A stretch of DNA of 64,000 nt from Flavobacterium psychrotrophum (GCF_003403075.1 NZ_CP031557.1:1612001-1676000), one strand, 5' to 3'; counted from the stretch's first letter, positions 1 through 9,740 are shown. Numbers and translations are program-made. The notes: a model not told the origin generated them from the sequence alone.

Positions 1-2136
1 TGTAACGAGTGGAAAAAAAGGCTTGGCAACGCTGTAGACCAAAATAATATTTATGAGTTGCAATACAAAACGGTTCCTGAAAAATTTCAGTCGGCTTACG
101 CATTGGGTACTCTTGCCCAAGTTTTTGCAGGCAATACTTTTGTAAAAGCACTACTTAAACCGGAAAACAAAGCACTACTTGATTATTTTGCGTTTGCCAA
201 ACAAATGGAATATACAGGTAACCCTCAAAACTCGAAGTGGGAATCGTGGGATGAAGACCGGAGCAAAGACTGGTGGGAGCGGGCAGAAGATCTTCCAGAA
301 AGAAAAGTTTTTAAGGCTATCGAAGATAAGCTACCTGGTATTAAGGATAAATTTTTACAGCAGCGTTATGCTTTTATGCTGATACGCTATGGACGCAGCG
401 AAAACATATTACCGCTGTATGATTCTTATTTTGCCAGTGATAGCACCGGTACGGTTTTAAAGCCATGGGCATTACTTTTCAGGGCATACATGACAGAAAA
501 TAAAGCTGAACAAAATTATTACCTAAGCCAGTGTTTTGATACCTGCGAAGAAAAAGTGATTGCAGTTTCTCAGGCTTATAATTATGAGGAGCAGGAAGCC
601 ACAATGGCATTTGCCAAGAACGATCATGAACGTGCTGTAATACTTGCCCTTGGTGCTATGCGTAATCCCGGTCCCGGACTAGATGTACTTAAAAAGGTAT
701 ATGGATATGACCCGCAAAGCCCATACCTAAAACTTCTTACAGGCCGCGAAATTAATAAACTGGAAGACTGGGTATTATTCTCTCAGATAAAAGATTCAGG
801 GCCTGATGTCTCTAATAACTACTATTCGGATAGTGATGATGAATTTCAGAAAAACAGGCAGGTAAATTATATAAAAGACATGGCATATCTGGGTAAAGTC
901 AGAGAATACCTTATCAGTATTTACGAGGCTACGCCATCAAATAATAAAGATTATCTGGCCGCAGGTATTGCGCATCTTAGCTTTATAGATGATAATATGG
1001 CAGATGGCTATAAGTATGCTTCTGCGATAAGCGACAAAGCCCCGGATGCCGTTAAGGTTCAAAAATACATAGAGCTTGCACTTGTAGTGGCCAGGCAAGG
1101 CGATATTCAGGATACTGTGGTACAGCAAAAACTGGTAGAGGCTTTTGATAAACTGGAAGATATGGTTAAGGTTAAGTCTTCCTATAACAAGAGTATGTAT
1201 TCGTTATTGGTCGTTTTGTCCTCAGAATACAATAAACAGGGCGATATGGCTACAGCGGGATTATTGTTTCTTAAATCGCAAACGTATAAATATAATTATG
1301 GAGAGAGCGATATGTACTGGACGCCAGATGACCTTGATAAAGCCCCGGCCTATGAGCATATTGCTTATTTTGACCGCTTTGCTGCCCTCAAGGATATGGA
1401 TAAGGTAGTGGCATTGATTGATAAAAAAGATAAAACACCTTTTGAGGCTTTTATTTGTCAAGGTACAACTACTAACCGAAATTTTTACCTCGACCTTAAG
1501 GGTACTATAGCTTTCAGGCAAAATAACCTGCCGTTGGCGTATGATATTTTTAAAGAAATTCCGGACTCTTTTTATAAAAACGAATGGGATTATAAATATT
1601 ACCTTAATGAAGATCCTTTCTATCCTAAGGTGCTTAACTATGCTAAAAAAGGGAATCCTTTTGAATACAATTTCAATAAAGCAAAACTTCTAAAGAGGAT
1701 ATTAGAACTGCAAAAGAAAACAGATACAGAAAGTTACATGCAATTAGCCCATGCATATTACAATTTAAGCTACAGGGGTAATTCATGGCTAATGCAATCT
1801 TATTACCAAGGGTATATGTATTACGATGCTTATTTTGGAAAGATTGCTCCTAAAAAGGAAGAAGGGTATATGGCGGGTAATTACAAAAACTTTACACTTG
1901 CCAAATACTATTATAAAAAGGCATTGGATACAGCCAAAAGTGATGAACACCGCGCTATGGCCAGCCTGATGCTGTATGTAATAAACAATCCGGGAGATTA
2001 TGAAAGCAGGTACTGGGGAGAAGAAGTTAAAAAACACGAGCCGGGCGATTACCTGAATGATTTTTACGGAAAATATAAAAATACCAAAGTATTTAAGCGA
2101 TACAGTTGCCCTGAACTTGAGTATTATTTGAAGTAA
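1..2136 (+). CDS. Large helical-repeat (TPR-like) protein, 5' end outside window
   Basis: The reading frame is open from base 1, with in-frame codons reading C-N-E-W-K-K and no stop. The first in-frame start-like codon is a TTG at 58, so the real start lies left of the window. About 711 residues are visible. They are rich in Tyr, Lys, Asp and Ala and contain repeated helix-turn-helix-like stretches such as LAKYYYKKALDTA near the C-terminus, which resemble tetratricopeptide repeats. No catalytic motif or membrane segment is seen in the visible part. I do not recognise a named family. A scaffold or secreted repeat protein is plausible, but this is inference. The next gene starts 53 bases downstream and has its own -7 box. 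Confidence 0.75.
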   Translation, partial: CNEWKKRLGNAVDQNNIYELQYKTVPEKFQSAYALGTLAQVFAGNTFVKALLKPENKALLDYFAFAKQMEYTGNPQNSKWESWDEDRSKDWWERAEDLPERKVFKAIEDKLPGIKDKFLQQRYAFMLIRYGRSENILPLYDSYFASDSTGTVLKPWALLFRAYMTENKAEQNYYLSQCFDTCEEKVIAVSQAYNYEEQEATMAFAKNDHERAVILALGAMRNPGPGLDVLKKVYGYDPQSPYLKLLTGREINKLEDWVLFSQIKDSGPDVSNNYYSDSDDEFQKNRQVNYIKDMAYLGKVREYLISIYEATPSNNKDYLAAGIAHLSFIDDNMADGYKYASAISDKAPDAVKVQKYIELALVVARQGDIQDTVVQQKLVEAFDKLEDMVKVKSSYNKSMYSLLVVLSSEYNKQGDMATAGLLFLKSQTYKYNYGESDMYWTPDDLDKAPAYEHIAYFDRFAALKDMDKVVALIDKKDKTPFEAFICQGTTTNRNFYLDLKGTIAFRQNNLPLAYDIFKEIPDSFYKNEWDYKYYLNEDPFYPKVLNYAKKGNPFEYNFNKAKLLKRILELQKKTDTESYMQLAHAYYNLSYRGNSWLMQSYYQGYMYYDAYFGKIAPKKEEGYMAGNYKNFTLAKYYYKKALDTAKSDEHRAMASLMLYVINNPGDYESRYWGEEVKKHEPGDYLNDFYGKYKNTKVFKRYSCPELEYYLK

Positions 2137-2159
2137 GCACTAAAAGTGATTTATTTTAA

Positions 2160-2167
2160 TAAATTTG
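2160..2167 (+). promoter_or_regulatory. -7 box for the class V aminotransferase
   Basis: TAAATTTG matches the Bacteroidetes -7 consensus TAnnTTTG and lies 21 bases before the ATG at 2189. No convincing -33 TTG is present at the usual distance, so the call rests on the -7 match and its position. Confidence 0.5.
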
Positions 2168-2188
2168 CAATAACAATACATCTTTATT

Positions 2189-3685
2189 ATGTTACAGGAG
2201 GCAGATACCATAGTTACAAGCAGTCTTGAAGAATATTTCTCAAAATTCAGGGAAAACATCATTGGCGTAAGCCAGGAATTTACCTCGCCTTATGGCCTTA
2301 AAAAAATGGTATATACAGACTGGACTGCCAGCGGCCGCCTGTATCGCCCTATAGAAGATAAGATTGTAAATGAGTTTGGCCCTTTTGTAGCTAACACGCA
2401 TACCGAAACTACTGTAAGTGGTACGGCCATGACAAATGCTTACCATGAAGCACGCCACATCATTAAACACCATGTTAACGCAGGATCTGATGATGTATTG
2501 ATTACAGATGGTACAGGAATGACAGGTGTTGTAAATAAATTTCAGCGCATACTGGGGCTTAAAGTACCAGAGAATATGAGGCCACACACCACTGTACCTG
2601 ACGAAAAGCGCCCTGTGGTATTTATTACCCACATGGAGCACCACAGTAACCAGACTTCATGGCTGGAAACCATTGCTAAAGTAGTAGTAATACCCGCCTG
2701 TCCGCAGGGATTAATTTGCCTGGACAGCTTTAAAGAACTACTTGAAGAACATAAAGATTATACATTAAAAATAGCTTCGATAACAGGTTGTAGTAACGTT
2801 ACAGGAATAAAAACACCCTATTCTGAAGTCGCAAAACTGGTACATCAGTATAATGGTGTTTGTTTTGTAGATTTTGCCTGTAGTGCGCCTTATGTACAAA
2901 TAGATATGCACCCCGAAGATGAAGAGGCATATCTTGATGCCATATTTTTTTCGCCGCATAAATTTTTAGGTGGGCCAGGTACTTCTGGTGTACTTATCTT
3001 TAATAAGAAATTGTACAAAAACATGGTACCTGATCATCCGGGGGGAGGAACCGTAAGCTGGACCAACCCGTGGGGTGAACATAAATACTTAGATAATATT
3101 GAAGAGCGTGAAGATGGTGGTACACCGGGCTTCCTTCAGGTAATCAAAACGGCACTTGCTGTTAAGCTTAAGGAACAAATGGGCGTGCACAATATACTGC
3201 AGCGCGAGAAAGAAATTACCGATTATGTTTTTGAAACACTGGGTAATGTTCCTAACCTTAATATCCTTGCTCCACAGCATACAGAAAGGCTTGGTGTTAT
3301 TTCTTTTTATATTGATGGTTTGCATTACAACCTTGGGGTAAAAATGCTAAACGATAAATTTGGCATACAAACCCGTGGCGGATGCAGCTGCGCCGGTACA
3401 TACGGGCATTTCCTGCTGCACGTAGACCAGGAGCAGTCAAACTACCTGACAGATAAAATAACGGCAGGCGACTTAATTCAAAAGCCGGGATGGATCAGGA
3501 TGTCTATTCACCCTACGACTACCAATGAAGAAATACAGTTTGTATGCGAAAGTATAAAAGCCATGGCTCAAAATTTTGAAGCCTGGAGTGCAGACTATAA
3601 CTATGTTCGCGGTACTAACGAGTTTATACACAAAGAAGAAGTAAATACTACTGATGCATTAATGCAAAAGTGGTTTACTTTATAA
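2189..3685 (+). CDS. Class V aminotransferase-fold PLP enzyme (cysteine desulfurase-like)
   Basis: This 498-residue protein has the fold type I, class V aminotransferase layout. SPHKF near residue 255 carries the PLP-binding lysine. Upstream lie a TDG-T-G phosphate-binding stretch and MEHHSNQ, the histidine-containing stretch typical of SufS/IscS relatives. The C-terminal RGGCSCAGTYGH carries cysteines where SufS-type desulfurases have the catalytic cysteine loop. It is longer than SufS (about 410 aa) and has no suf genes beside it, so it is probably one of the broader 'aminotransferase class V' proteins rather than the housekeeping desulfurase. Substrate is unknown. The ATG at 2189 follows a good -7 box at a sensible distance. 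Confidence 0.88.
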   Translation: MLQEADTIVTSSLEEYFSKFRENIIGVSQEFTSPYGLKKMVYTDWTASGRLYRPIEDKIVNEFGPFVANTHTETTVSGTAMTNAYHEARHIIKHHVNAGSDDVLITDGTGMTGVVNKFQRILGLKVPENMRPHTTVPDEKRPVVFITHMEHHSNQTSWLETIAKVVVIPACPQGLICLDSFKELLEEHKDYTLKIASITGCSNVTGIKTPYSEVAKLVHQYNGVCFVDFACSAPYVQIDMHPEDEEAYLDAIFFSPHKFLGGPGTSGVLIFNKKLYKNMVPDHPGGGTVSWTNPWGEHKYLDNIEEREDGGTPGFLQVIKTALAVKLKEQMGVHNILQREKEITDYVFETLGNVPNLNILAPQHTERLGVISFYIDGLHYNLGVKMLNDKFGIQTRGGCSCAGTYGHFLLHVDQEQSNYLTDKITAGDLIQKPGWIRMSIHPTTTNEEIQFVCESIKAMAQNFEAWSADYNYVRGTNEFIHKEEVNTTDALMQKWFTL

Positions 3686-3691
3686 ATATCC

Positions 3692-3761
3692 CAATTGATT
3701 AATGATTTAATGTACTTATTATTTAGCATATCAATTGGTACATTAAATCATTGATGTATTG
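3692..3761. repeat. Inverted repeat between convergent genes
   Basis: The left arm (3692-3715) and right arm (3738-3761) are inverted copies. The inner 15 bases, AATGATTTAATGTAC and its complement, match perfectly and the outer parts match imperfectly. The element fills the gap between the converging aminotransferase and acyltransferase genes. It could act as a two-way transcription stop, although no clear T-run follows, or be a copy of a dispersed palindromic repeat. Confidence 0.6.
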
Positions 3762-3769
3762 TCACATTA

Positions 3770-4645
3770 TTAATTTCGACGGTGCTTAAAGCGCTTGTGC
3801 GTCCATAAATAGTATTCCGGTTTTTCTAATATCTGTGCTTCAAGCATTTTCATAAAACGGTCAGATATTTCATAATTAGGTATTTCTTTAAGATTGCCCT
3901 CTACAGGTATAAAAGTACAGCTGTAATGACCACGCTTTACTTTTTCTATTTTTGCAAAGATCATATTAAGTCCCAGCTTTTTAGACAGCATTTCTCCGCC
4001 AACGTGTATAGGTACTTCCATACCGAAGAAATCGCCCCAGTGTATGGCAGAGTTCTTAAGCGGACTTTGATCTGTTATAAAGCCATAGACACCTTTAACG
4101 CCGGTACGGGCGTTTTGACGCATTGTAGGCACCACTTCGCGCACGCCTATTAGTTCGGCCTTGAACCTGCCGCGTATTTTGCGTACCAGCCTGTCAAAAT
4201 ATTTATTGCGCATAGGTTTATAAATGCCATAACCCGTATGAGAAATAAAATTAGTATTCATTTGCAGCAGCCATTCATAGCTTGCATAATGCCCCACAAG
4301 CATAGCAATACTCTTACCTTGTTTTTCAAGTTCATGCACTACTTCAAAATTAGTAAACACAAAGCGCTGCTTAATTTCTTTTTGCGATATAGAAAGCGCC
4401 TTTGCCATTTCGGCAAAATTGTCACAAAAATGGTGGTAGAATTTCTTTTCGAGCACCTTTCTTTCTGTCGCGTTTAAATGGGGCAGGGCAAGCGCAAAGT
4501 TTTTACGCACCGTTTTTTTTCGGTAGCCAATAATATAATATACGATGACATAAACCGCGTCAGACAATAGATATAAAAGCCTGAAAGGTAATATTGATAT
4601 AAACCAGATTATGGGGTAGGCCAACAGGTAGGCGAGTAGTTGCAT
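3770..4645 (-). CDS. Lysophospholipid / lipid A acyltransferase (LpxL/HtrB-like)
   Basis: The 291-residue protein belongs to the LPLAT superfamily of the HtrB/LpxL type, which transfers a late acyl chain to lipid A at the inner membrane. The N-terminus is one hydrophobic membrane anchor. GHYASYEW contains the HX4E catalytic motif (His, then Glu five residues on), near residue 115. YGIYKPMRN and FITDQSPL match the conserved blocks after the motif. I chose the ATG at 4645. The frame extends to a TTG at 4666, but that overlaps a -7 box, so the longer form would not be transcribed. The gene is a single unit between convergent and divergent neighbours. Confidence 0.88.
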   Translation of the reverse strand: MQLLAYLLAYPIIWFISILPFRLLYLLSDAVYVIVYYIIGYRKKTVRKNFALALPHLNATERKVLEKKFYHHFCDNFAEMAKALSISQKEIKQRFVFTNFEVVHELEKQGKSIAMLVGHYASYEWLLQMNTNFISHTGYGIYKPMRNKYFDRLVRKIRGRFKAELIGVREVVPTMRQNARTGVKGVYGFITDQSPLKNSAIHWGDFFGMEVPIHVGGEMLSKKLGLNMIFAKIEKVKRGHYSCTFIPVEGNLKEIPNYEISDRFMKMLEAQILEKPEYYLWTHKRFKHRRN

Positions 4646-4663
4646 TCGGCAAAATAATTTATA

Positions 4664-4671
4664 CAAAGATA
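4664..4671 (-). promoter_or_regulatory. -7 box for the acyltransferase gene
   Basis: On the minus strand the sequence reads TATCTTTG, matching TAnnTTTG, 18 bases before the chosen ATG at 4645. Its position argues against the longer TTG-initiated frame. Confidence 0.5.
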
Positions 4672-4760
4672 ATAGATTATTTAATCTTAAATTTTGTGCG
4701 GCTTATTTTACAGTACAGATAATATTTTATTACTTAGCACTACAAATACATTAATATTAT

Positions 4761-5393
4761 ATGGGACTCGAATTTGTAGTTTTTATCATTATTGGCATCA
4801 ATGCACTGGTTAGCTTTAAAGGCTTTAACGACATGGCTTTCTTCCGTAAATATGAATTTCACGTAGGCAGTATCCGCGCCGGCGACCAGGTACGTATGTT
4901 TACAAGTGCGTTTTTACACGCCGATTTGCAGCATCTTATCTTTAATATGATAACGCTATACTTTTTTGGCCCTACGGTTGTATATTATTTAGGCACTCTG
5001 GGTTTTGTAATGGTGTATTTAATAAGTCTTGTTGCAGGCAACCTGCTTACGCTTTATTTTCATAAAAACGATTACAGCTATCGTGCCATTGGTGCATCCG
5101 GAGCAGTTATGGGTATAGTGTTTTCATCTATTCTGCTAAATCCGCATGCAACAATAAATTATTTTATACCTGCTTATCTCTTTGGGATATTTTATTTATT
5201 GTACTCTATTTATGGTATGAGGGCTAAGAACGATAATATAGGTCACACAGCGCATTTTGGCGGAGCCATAGGCGGTTACGCCGTTACGCTGGCACGTATG
5301 CCCGAGCTTTTTTATACCGAAACCATCTATGTAATCATACTGGCCGTGCCTATTATTATCTTATTTATCATGGCAAAAATGGGTAAGCTGTAA
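4761..5393 (+). CDS. Rhomboid family intramembrane serine protease
   Basis: The 210-residue integral membrane protein has about six hydrophobic segments. GASGAVMG near residue 113 is the GxSG catalytic motif (nucleophile Ser). HTAHFGGAIGG near residue 157 supplies the catalytic histidine with the following glycine-rich helix. HADLQHLIFNM in the early part matches the HxxxHxxxN signature of the second helix. Rhomboids cleave membrane proteins within the bilayer; the substrate cannot be told from sequence. The length is that of a minimal bacterial rhomboid. The gene has about 115 bases of AT-rich upstream sequence shared with the divergent acyltransferase gene. Confidence 0.92.
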   Translation: MGLEFVVFIIIGINALVSFKGFNDMAFFRKYEFHVGSIRAGDQVRMFTSAFLHADLQHLIFNMITLYFFGPTVVYYLGTLGFVMVYLISLVAGNLLTLYFHKNDYSYRAIGASGAVMGIVFSSILLNPHATINYFIPAYLFGIFYLLYSIYGMRAKNDNIGHTAHFGGAIGGYAVTLARMPELFYTETIYVIILAVPIIILFIMAKMGKL

Positions 5394-5447
5394 AACTGGC
5401 ACGCATTTTGGATTTCTGTAAGAAAATAACAAAAACAAATAAACACT

Positions 5448-6137
5448 ATGAAAAAGATTTTCCTAACCGCATTAGTATTTACCGGCGTTCTTGCAACGGC
5501 ACAGGTACAACAAAACACACCTCCGCAAATTAACGTTTCCGGTGAGGGCAAAGTATTAGTAATGCCAGATCTTGTAGACATTAGCGTAGGCGTAACAAAC
5601 ACCGGTGCAGATGCCGCAAGCGTTAAAAAAGCAAATGATATAGCTATAGATGCTGTAATTAAATACCTGAAAGCCCAAAAGCTTGATGCTAAAGATTACC
5701 AGACGCAGCGTGTAAGCCTTAACAAGAATTATGACTACGACAAAAAGAAATACAGTTTTGTGGCATCGCAAACCATCATTATCCACCTTAAGGACATTAC
5801 CAAATATGACACTGTAATGCTTGGCCTTACCGATGCGGGAGTGAACACTATAAACGGTGTTACTTTTAAAACATCTAAAGAAGACCAGTATGAAAGCGAA
5901 GCCCGTGTTAAGGCAATAGCCGATGCGCGCAAAAAAGCTGAAGATTACACTAAGGCTTTAGGCAACAAGCTGGGCAAAGCATTATTGGTTACAGACAATT
6001 CTCAAACTTATTACCCTGTTATGCACGCCGCTGCTATGTACAAAACAGAAAATATGGTTGCTGATGCAAGAGAAACACTTGCACCCGGAGAAATAACCAT
6101 TACTGCAAATGTAAACATTGCTTATGCCCTTGAATAA
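5448..6137 (+). CDS. SIMPL domain (DUF541) secreted protein
   Basis: This 229-residue protein starts with a classical signal peptide (MKKIFLTALVF...ATAQ, cleavage near residue 19). The rest is a SIMPL/DUF541 domain: ISVSGEGKV-type opening (INVSGEGKV), then VDISVGVTNTG, and the later ARVKAIADARKKAEDYTKALG helix and GEITITANVNIAYAL ending. The family is periplasmic or outer-membrane associated in Gram-negatives and has no settled biochemical role. The gene stands alone, 54 bases after the rhomboid gene, and ends at a strong hairpin shared with the convergent gene. Confidence 0.9.
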   Translation: MKKIFLTALVFTGVLATAQVQQNTPPQINVSGEGKVLVMPDLVDISVGVTNTGADAASVKKANDIAIDAVIKYLKAQKLDAKDYQTQRVSLNKNYDYDKKKYSFVASQTIIIHLKDITKYDTVMLGLTDAGVNTINGVTFKTSKEDQYESEARVKAIADARKKAEDYTKALGNKLGKALLVTDNSQTYYPVMHAAAMYKTENMVADARETLAPGEITITANVNIAYALE

Positions 6138-6161
6138 AGGATATTAATTGCAAAATCATAA

Positions 6162-6196
6162 AAAAATCCCGTAGGCATAGCGCTTACGGGATTTTT
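6162..6196. terminator. Bidirectional hairpin terminator
   Basis: AAAAATCCCGTA and TACGGGATTTTT form an 11-12 bp stem. T-runs follow on both strands, so it can end both the SIMPL gene and the convergent gene at 6224-6751. Confidence 0.85.
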
Positions 6197-6223
6197 GTTT
6201 TTTACGATATATCGTAAAAAATA

Positions 6224-6751
6224 TTATTCATTCCAAAGCTCAGAAACCTCATTTTTAAGATGCGCAAGAGCAATGCTGCTTGGGCTTTGTTTCTCAAAAA
6301 GATCGGTAAGCATTACCTCGCGTAATTTATTAGCGGTATCTACACGGTCGCTCATATTTGTTTTACGTATGGTTTGTATGGTAGCATTTTTAGCCGTAGT
6401 AATAATACCCCAGCATTCTGCAGAAACATAAATTTGTTGTGTAAGGTTGTGCTCATATTCCTGCTCTACCTGTGATATAACATACTCTTCATAGTCGTGC
6501 TTGTTATTGCTTTGCGGCGTAATGCGTATCAGCAATTTGGCTGGGTCTATGCGCTCCAGAAAAAGAGCAAGCCTTTCATAAGCCTGTAGTCTTAGCGGCA
6601 ACGCATGTCTTTGTGCTTCCTTGTGCAGGCTGTAACGGCGTCTTTTTTGTTCGTTTTCAAAATATCCCTGAAAAAAGTAATAGGCTACAAGTGCTACTAC
6701 AATAGCGGGAAGGGCAGAAAATAATAGTTGTAAAAATTTGTCGAAATCCAT
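6224..6751 (-). CDS. Membrane-anchored protein of unknown function
   Basis: The 175-residue protein has one N-terminal transmembrane helix (about residues 8-28, LLFSALPAIVVALVAYYFF). A charged stretch with QKRRRYSLHKEAQRHALPLR follows, and then a soluble, mostly helical domain facing the cytoplasm by the positive-inside rule. I recall similar proteins as conserved hypotheticals in Bacteroidetes, with the 'LRLQAYERLALFLERI' block as the signature. No function is assigned. It is monocistronic and converges on the SIMPL gene. Confidence 0.75.
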   Translation of the reverse strand: MDFDKFLQLLFSALPAIVVALVAYYFFQGYFENEQKRRRYSLHKEAQRHALPLRLQAYERLALFLERIDPAKLLIRITPQSNNKHDYEEYVISQVEQEYEHNLTQQIYVSAECWGIITTAKNATIQTIRKTNMSDRVDTANKLREVMLTDLFEKQSPSSIALAHLKNEVSELWNE

Positions 6752-6871
6752 GCTTGTGGTAATAAATAGTTATAGTTACTCTATTAACGCAACCTGTGCT
6801 TTATAATTGCGAAAGGCGAAAATAGCGAAATAAGTTATAAAAGTCTCTGAACGAAAAAAATATTTTAGGCT

Positions 6872-6879
6872 TAGATTTG
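6872..6879 (+). promoter_or_regulatory. -7 box for the DUF2809 gene
   Basis: TAGATTTG matches TAnnTTTG, 17 bases before the ATG at 6897. Confidence 0.5.
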
Positions 6880-6896
6880 TCAATCAAACTACGCTA

Positions 6897-7301
6897 ATGA
6901 AACAAATCAACCGCTTTAGTCTTGTCTATTTTATAATAGTGCTTTCAGTAATTGCCCTTGGCCTGTTTGTAAGGATAAAAGCAGCCTTGTTTCCTGATAT
7001 CATTAATCTGTATTTAGGCGATGCACTTTATGCCGTAATGATGTTTTACATTTATAGTACGCTTTTACCCTTAAAAAAAAGTGCTTCACGTGCAATGTTA
7101 GCGTTACTTACCTGCTATTGCATAGAACTTTCACAACTTTGCAATGCCCCATATATCAACGCGATACGTGCAACGTTGCCGGGCAGGCTCATTTTGGGAC
7201 AGGGATTTTTATGGAGTGATATCCTTGCTTATTCAATAGGGGTATCAGTAGCTTTAGGTATAGATATGTTTTGGCGTTCCCGCACAAAAATCAGTGGGTG
7301 A
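6897..7301 (+). CDS. DUF2809 family membrane protein
   Basis: The 134-residue protein has four hydrophobic segments. It carries the DUF2809 pattern: an early RIKAALFPDIINLYLGDALYA block, CIELSQL in the third helix and LVWSD-like FLWSDILAYSIG near the end. These are small inner-membrane proteins of unknown role. It lies 42 bases ahead of the helicase gene on the same strand, but the helicase has its own -7 box, so co-transcription is optional. Confidence 0.82.
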   Translation: MKQINRFSLVYFIIVLSVIALGLFVRIKAALFPDIINLYLGDALYAVMMFYIYSTLLPLKKSASRAMLALLTCYCIELSQLCNAPYINAIRATLPGRLILGQGFLWSDILAYSIGVSVALGIDMFWRSRTKISG

Positions 7302-7318
7302 TTATGGTTTAAATTCGC

Positions 7319-7326
7319 TAATTTTG
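7319..7326 (+). promoter_or_regulatory. -7 box for the UvrD-type helicase
   Basis: TAATTTTG matches TAnnTTTG, 17 bases before the ATG at 7344. Confidence 0.5.
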
Positions 7327-7343
7327 CAGGGTAAAGAAGAAAA

Positions 7344-9692
7344 ATGGATATTTTAGAACATATAAGTAAGTTAAACGAAGCCCAGCAGGCGCCAACCCTG
7401 CAAAAAGAAGGGCCAATGATAGTGATAGCCGGCGCAGGGTCTGGTAAAACACGTGTGCTTACCATGCGTATTGCCTACCTTATGAGCCAGGGTGTAGATG
7501 CTTTTAACATACTCTCGCTTACGTTTACCAATAAGGCTGCGCGCGAAATGAAACATCGTATTGCCCAGATTGTAGGTAACAGCGAAGCAAAAAACCTGTG
7601 GATGGGTACATTTCACTCCATATTTGCTAAAATACTACGCTTTGAGGCCGATAAACTTGGCTTTCCTTCTAACTTTAGTATTTATGACTCCCAGGATAGC
7701 CAGCGACTTATATCTTCTATAATTAAGGAAATGCAGCTGGACAGGGATGTATATAAGCCAAAACAGGTTTTAGGCAGAATATCGTCTTACAAAAACAGTC
7801 TTATTACGGTAAAGGCATATTATAACAACCCTGAACTTCAGGAAGCCGATGCCATGAGTAAAAAGCCACGCCTTGGCGAAATTTATGAGGCATATGTAGA
7901 CCGTTGCTTTAAAGCAGGTGCTATGGATTTTGATGACCTTTTATTGCGTACTAACGAATTGCTGAACCGCTTTCCTGATGTACTTTCTAAATATCAGAAC
8001 CGTTTTCGCTACATCATGGTAGATGAGTACCAGGATACTAACCACAGCCAGTACCTTATTGTAAGGGCACTGTCTGATAAGTTCCAGAACATTTGTGTGG
8101 TGGGCGATGATGCCCAGAGTATCTACGCATTTCGTGGGGCGAATATTAATAACATCCTGAATTTCCAGAAAGATTATGATGGTGTAAAGATGTTCCGCCT
8201 GGAACAGAATTACCGTTCTACCCGAAATATAGTAGAAGCGGCAAACTCCATTATTGACAAGAATAAGGTAAAGCTTGATAAAGTGGTGTGGACGGCTAAT
8301 GATGACGGCCCGCCAATAAAAGTACACCGCAGCCTTACCGATGGCGAAGAAGGACGTTTTGTAGCAGGTACCATTTTTGAACAAAAGATGCAGAACCAGC
8401 TTAAGAACGGGCAGTTTGCCATACTATACCGTACCAATGCCCAGAGCCGTGCTATGGAAGATGCCCTGCGCAAACGCGATATACCGTACCGTATTTATGG
8501 CGGATTATCATTCTACCAGCGCAAAGAAATTAAAGATGTACTGGCTTACCTGCGCCTGGTTATAAACCCTAAAGATGAGGAAGCACTTAACCGTGTTATC
8601 AACTTTCCGGTTAGGGGTATAGGTAACAGTACCATGGAGAAGCTTACTGTGGCTGCAAACCACTACGGCCGATCGGTATTTGAAGTGATGGAAAACATCG
8701 ACCGTATTGACCTGAAGTTTAACAGCGGTACTAAAGGCAAGCTGACCGATTTTGTAATGATGATAAAGAGTTTCCAGGTAATGAACGAAACCCAGGATGC
8801 TTTTGCTCTTTCTGAACATATTACAAAGAAAACGGGCCTTATACAGGAACTTAAAAAAGATGCTACACCAGAGGGTATAGCCCGTATAGAGAATATTGAA
8901 GAATTATTAAATGGTATTCGCGACTTTATAGAAGGTCAGGTAGAGGTAGATGGCGCACGTGGCGCATTATCTGAGTTTCTGGAGGACGTAGCATTAGCTA
9001 CAGATCTTGATAAAGATACCGGAGATGATGACCGTGTGGCGCTAATGACCATTCACTTGGCAAAAGGGCTTGAATTTCCGCATGTGTTTATTGTGGGTAT
9101 GGAAGAAGATCTTTTTCCTAGTGCCATGAGCCAGAATACGCGTAGTGAGCTGGAAGAAGAACGACGCCTGTTCTATGTAGCGCTTACCCGTGCAGAGCAT
9201 CAGGCATACCTTACCTATGCACAGTCGCGCTACCGTTGGGGCAAACTGGTAGACAGCGATCCATCTCGTTTTATTGAAGAAATAACCGATAAGTTTATAG
9301 AATACCTTACACCGCCAGAAACGAACTACCGCTATAAGCCAATGGTTAATGCTGATATTTTTGGCGATGTAGACAAATCAAAACTAAGGCAGGTAAAACC
9401 TACTGCCGGAACCCCGCCAAAATGGGTTACCGATAACGACCCTAAGCCCGATAGTGGCATCCGTCGCCTTAAGCCTATGGCTACAAACAGTACATCATCT
9501 AATAGTAGTGGCCCCGCAATGCCTGATAGTAAACTGGCTGCTGGCAATATTGTAATGCACGAGCGTTTTGGTAAGGGCAAAATACTTAACTTAGAAGGGG
9601 TAGGAGCCGACCGTAAAGCTGAAATTCATTTTGAGGTAGGCGGTATTAAAAAACTGCTATTGCGCTTTGCCAAGCTTGATGTTATAGGATAG
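7344..9692 (+). CDS. uvrD: UvrD/PcrA-type superfamily 1 DNA helicase
   Basis: The 782-residue ATP-dependent 3'-5' DNA helicase shows the SF1A motifs in order. LNEAQQ is the Q-motif region. AGAGSGKT near residue 30 is Walker A. FTNKAAREM is motif Ia, VDEYQDTN near residue 230 is motif II, and GDDAQSIYAFRGA is motif III. LEQNYRS is motif IV, LMTIHLAKGLEF near residue 570 is motif V and LFYVALTRAE is motif VI. The C-terminal VMHERFGKGKILNLEG stretch is the usual PcrA/UvrD tail that contacts partners such as RNA polymerase. Expected roles are nucleotide excision repair, mismatch repair and clearing of protein roadblocks. Length fits the family. Confidence 0.95.
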   Translation: MDILEHISKLNEAQQAPTLQKEGPMIVIAGAGSGKTRVLTMRIAYLMSQGVDAFNILSLTFTNKAAREMKHRIAQIVGNSEAKNLWMGTFHSIFAKILRFEADKLGFPSNFSIYDSQDSQRLISSIIKEMQLDRDVYKPKQVLGRISSYKNSLITVKAYYNNPELQEADAMSKKPRLGEIYEAYVDRCFKAGAMDFDDLLLRTNELLNRFPDVLSKYQNRFRYIMVDEYQDTNHSQYLIVRALSDKFQNICVVGDDAQSIYAFRGANINNILNFQKDYDGVKMFRLEQNYRSTRNIVEAANSIIDKNKVKLDKVVWTANDDGPPIKVHRSLTDGEEGRFVAGTIFEQKMQNQLKNGQFAILYRTNAQSRAMEDALRKRDIPYRIYGGLSFYQRKEIKDVLAYLRLVINPKDEEALNRVINFPVRGIGNSTMEKLTVAANHYGRSVFEVMENIDRIDLKFNSGTKGKLTDFVMMIKSFQVMNETQDAFALSEHITKKTGLIQELKKDATPEGIARIENIEELLNGIRDFIEGQVEVDGARGALSEFLEDVALATDLDKDTGDDDRVALMTIHLAKGLEFPHVFIVGMEEDLFPSAMSQNTRSELEEERRLFYVALTRAEHQAYLTYAQSRYRWGKLVDSDPSRFIEEITDKFIEYLTPPETNYRYKPMVNADIFGDVDKSKLRQVKPTAGTPPKWVTDNDPKPDSGIRRLKPMATNSTSSNSSGPAMPDSKLAAGNIVMHERFGKGKILNLEGVGADRKAEIHFEVGGIKKLLLRFAKLDVIG

Positions 9693-9740
9693 ATTTAAGA
9701 GGCTGATTTAGAACCATGATTGCCTGAATTAATAAGCTAC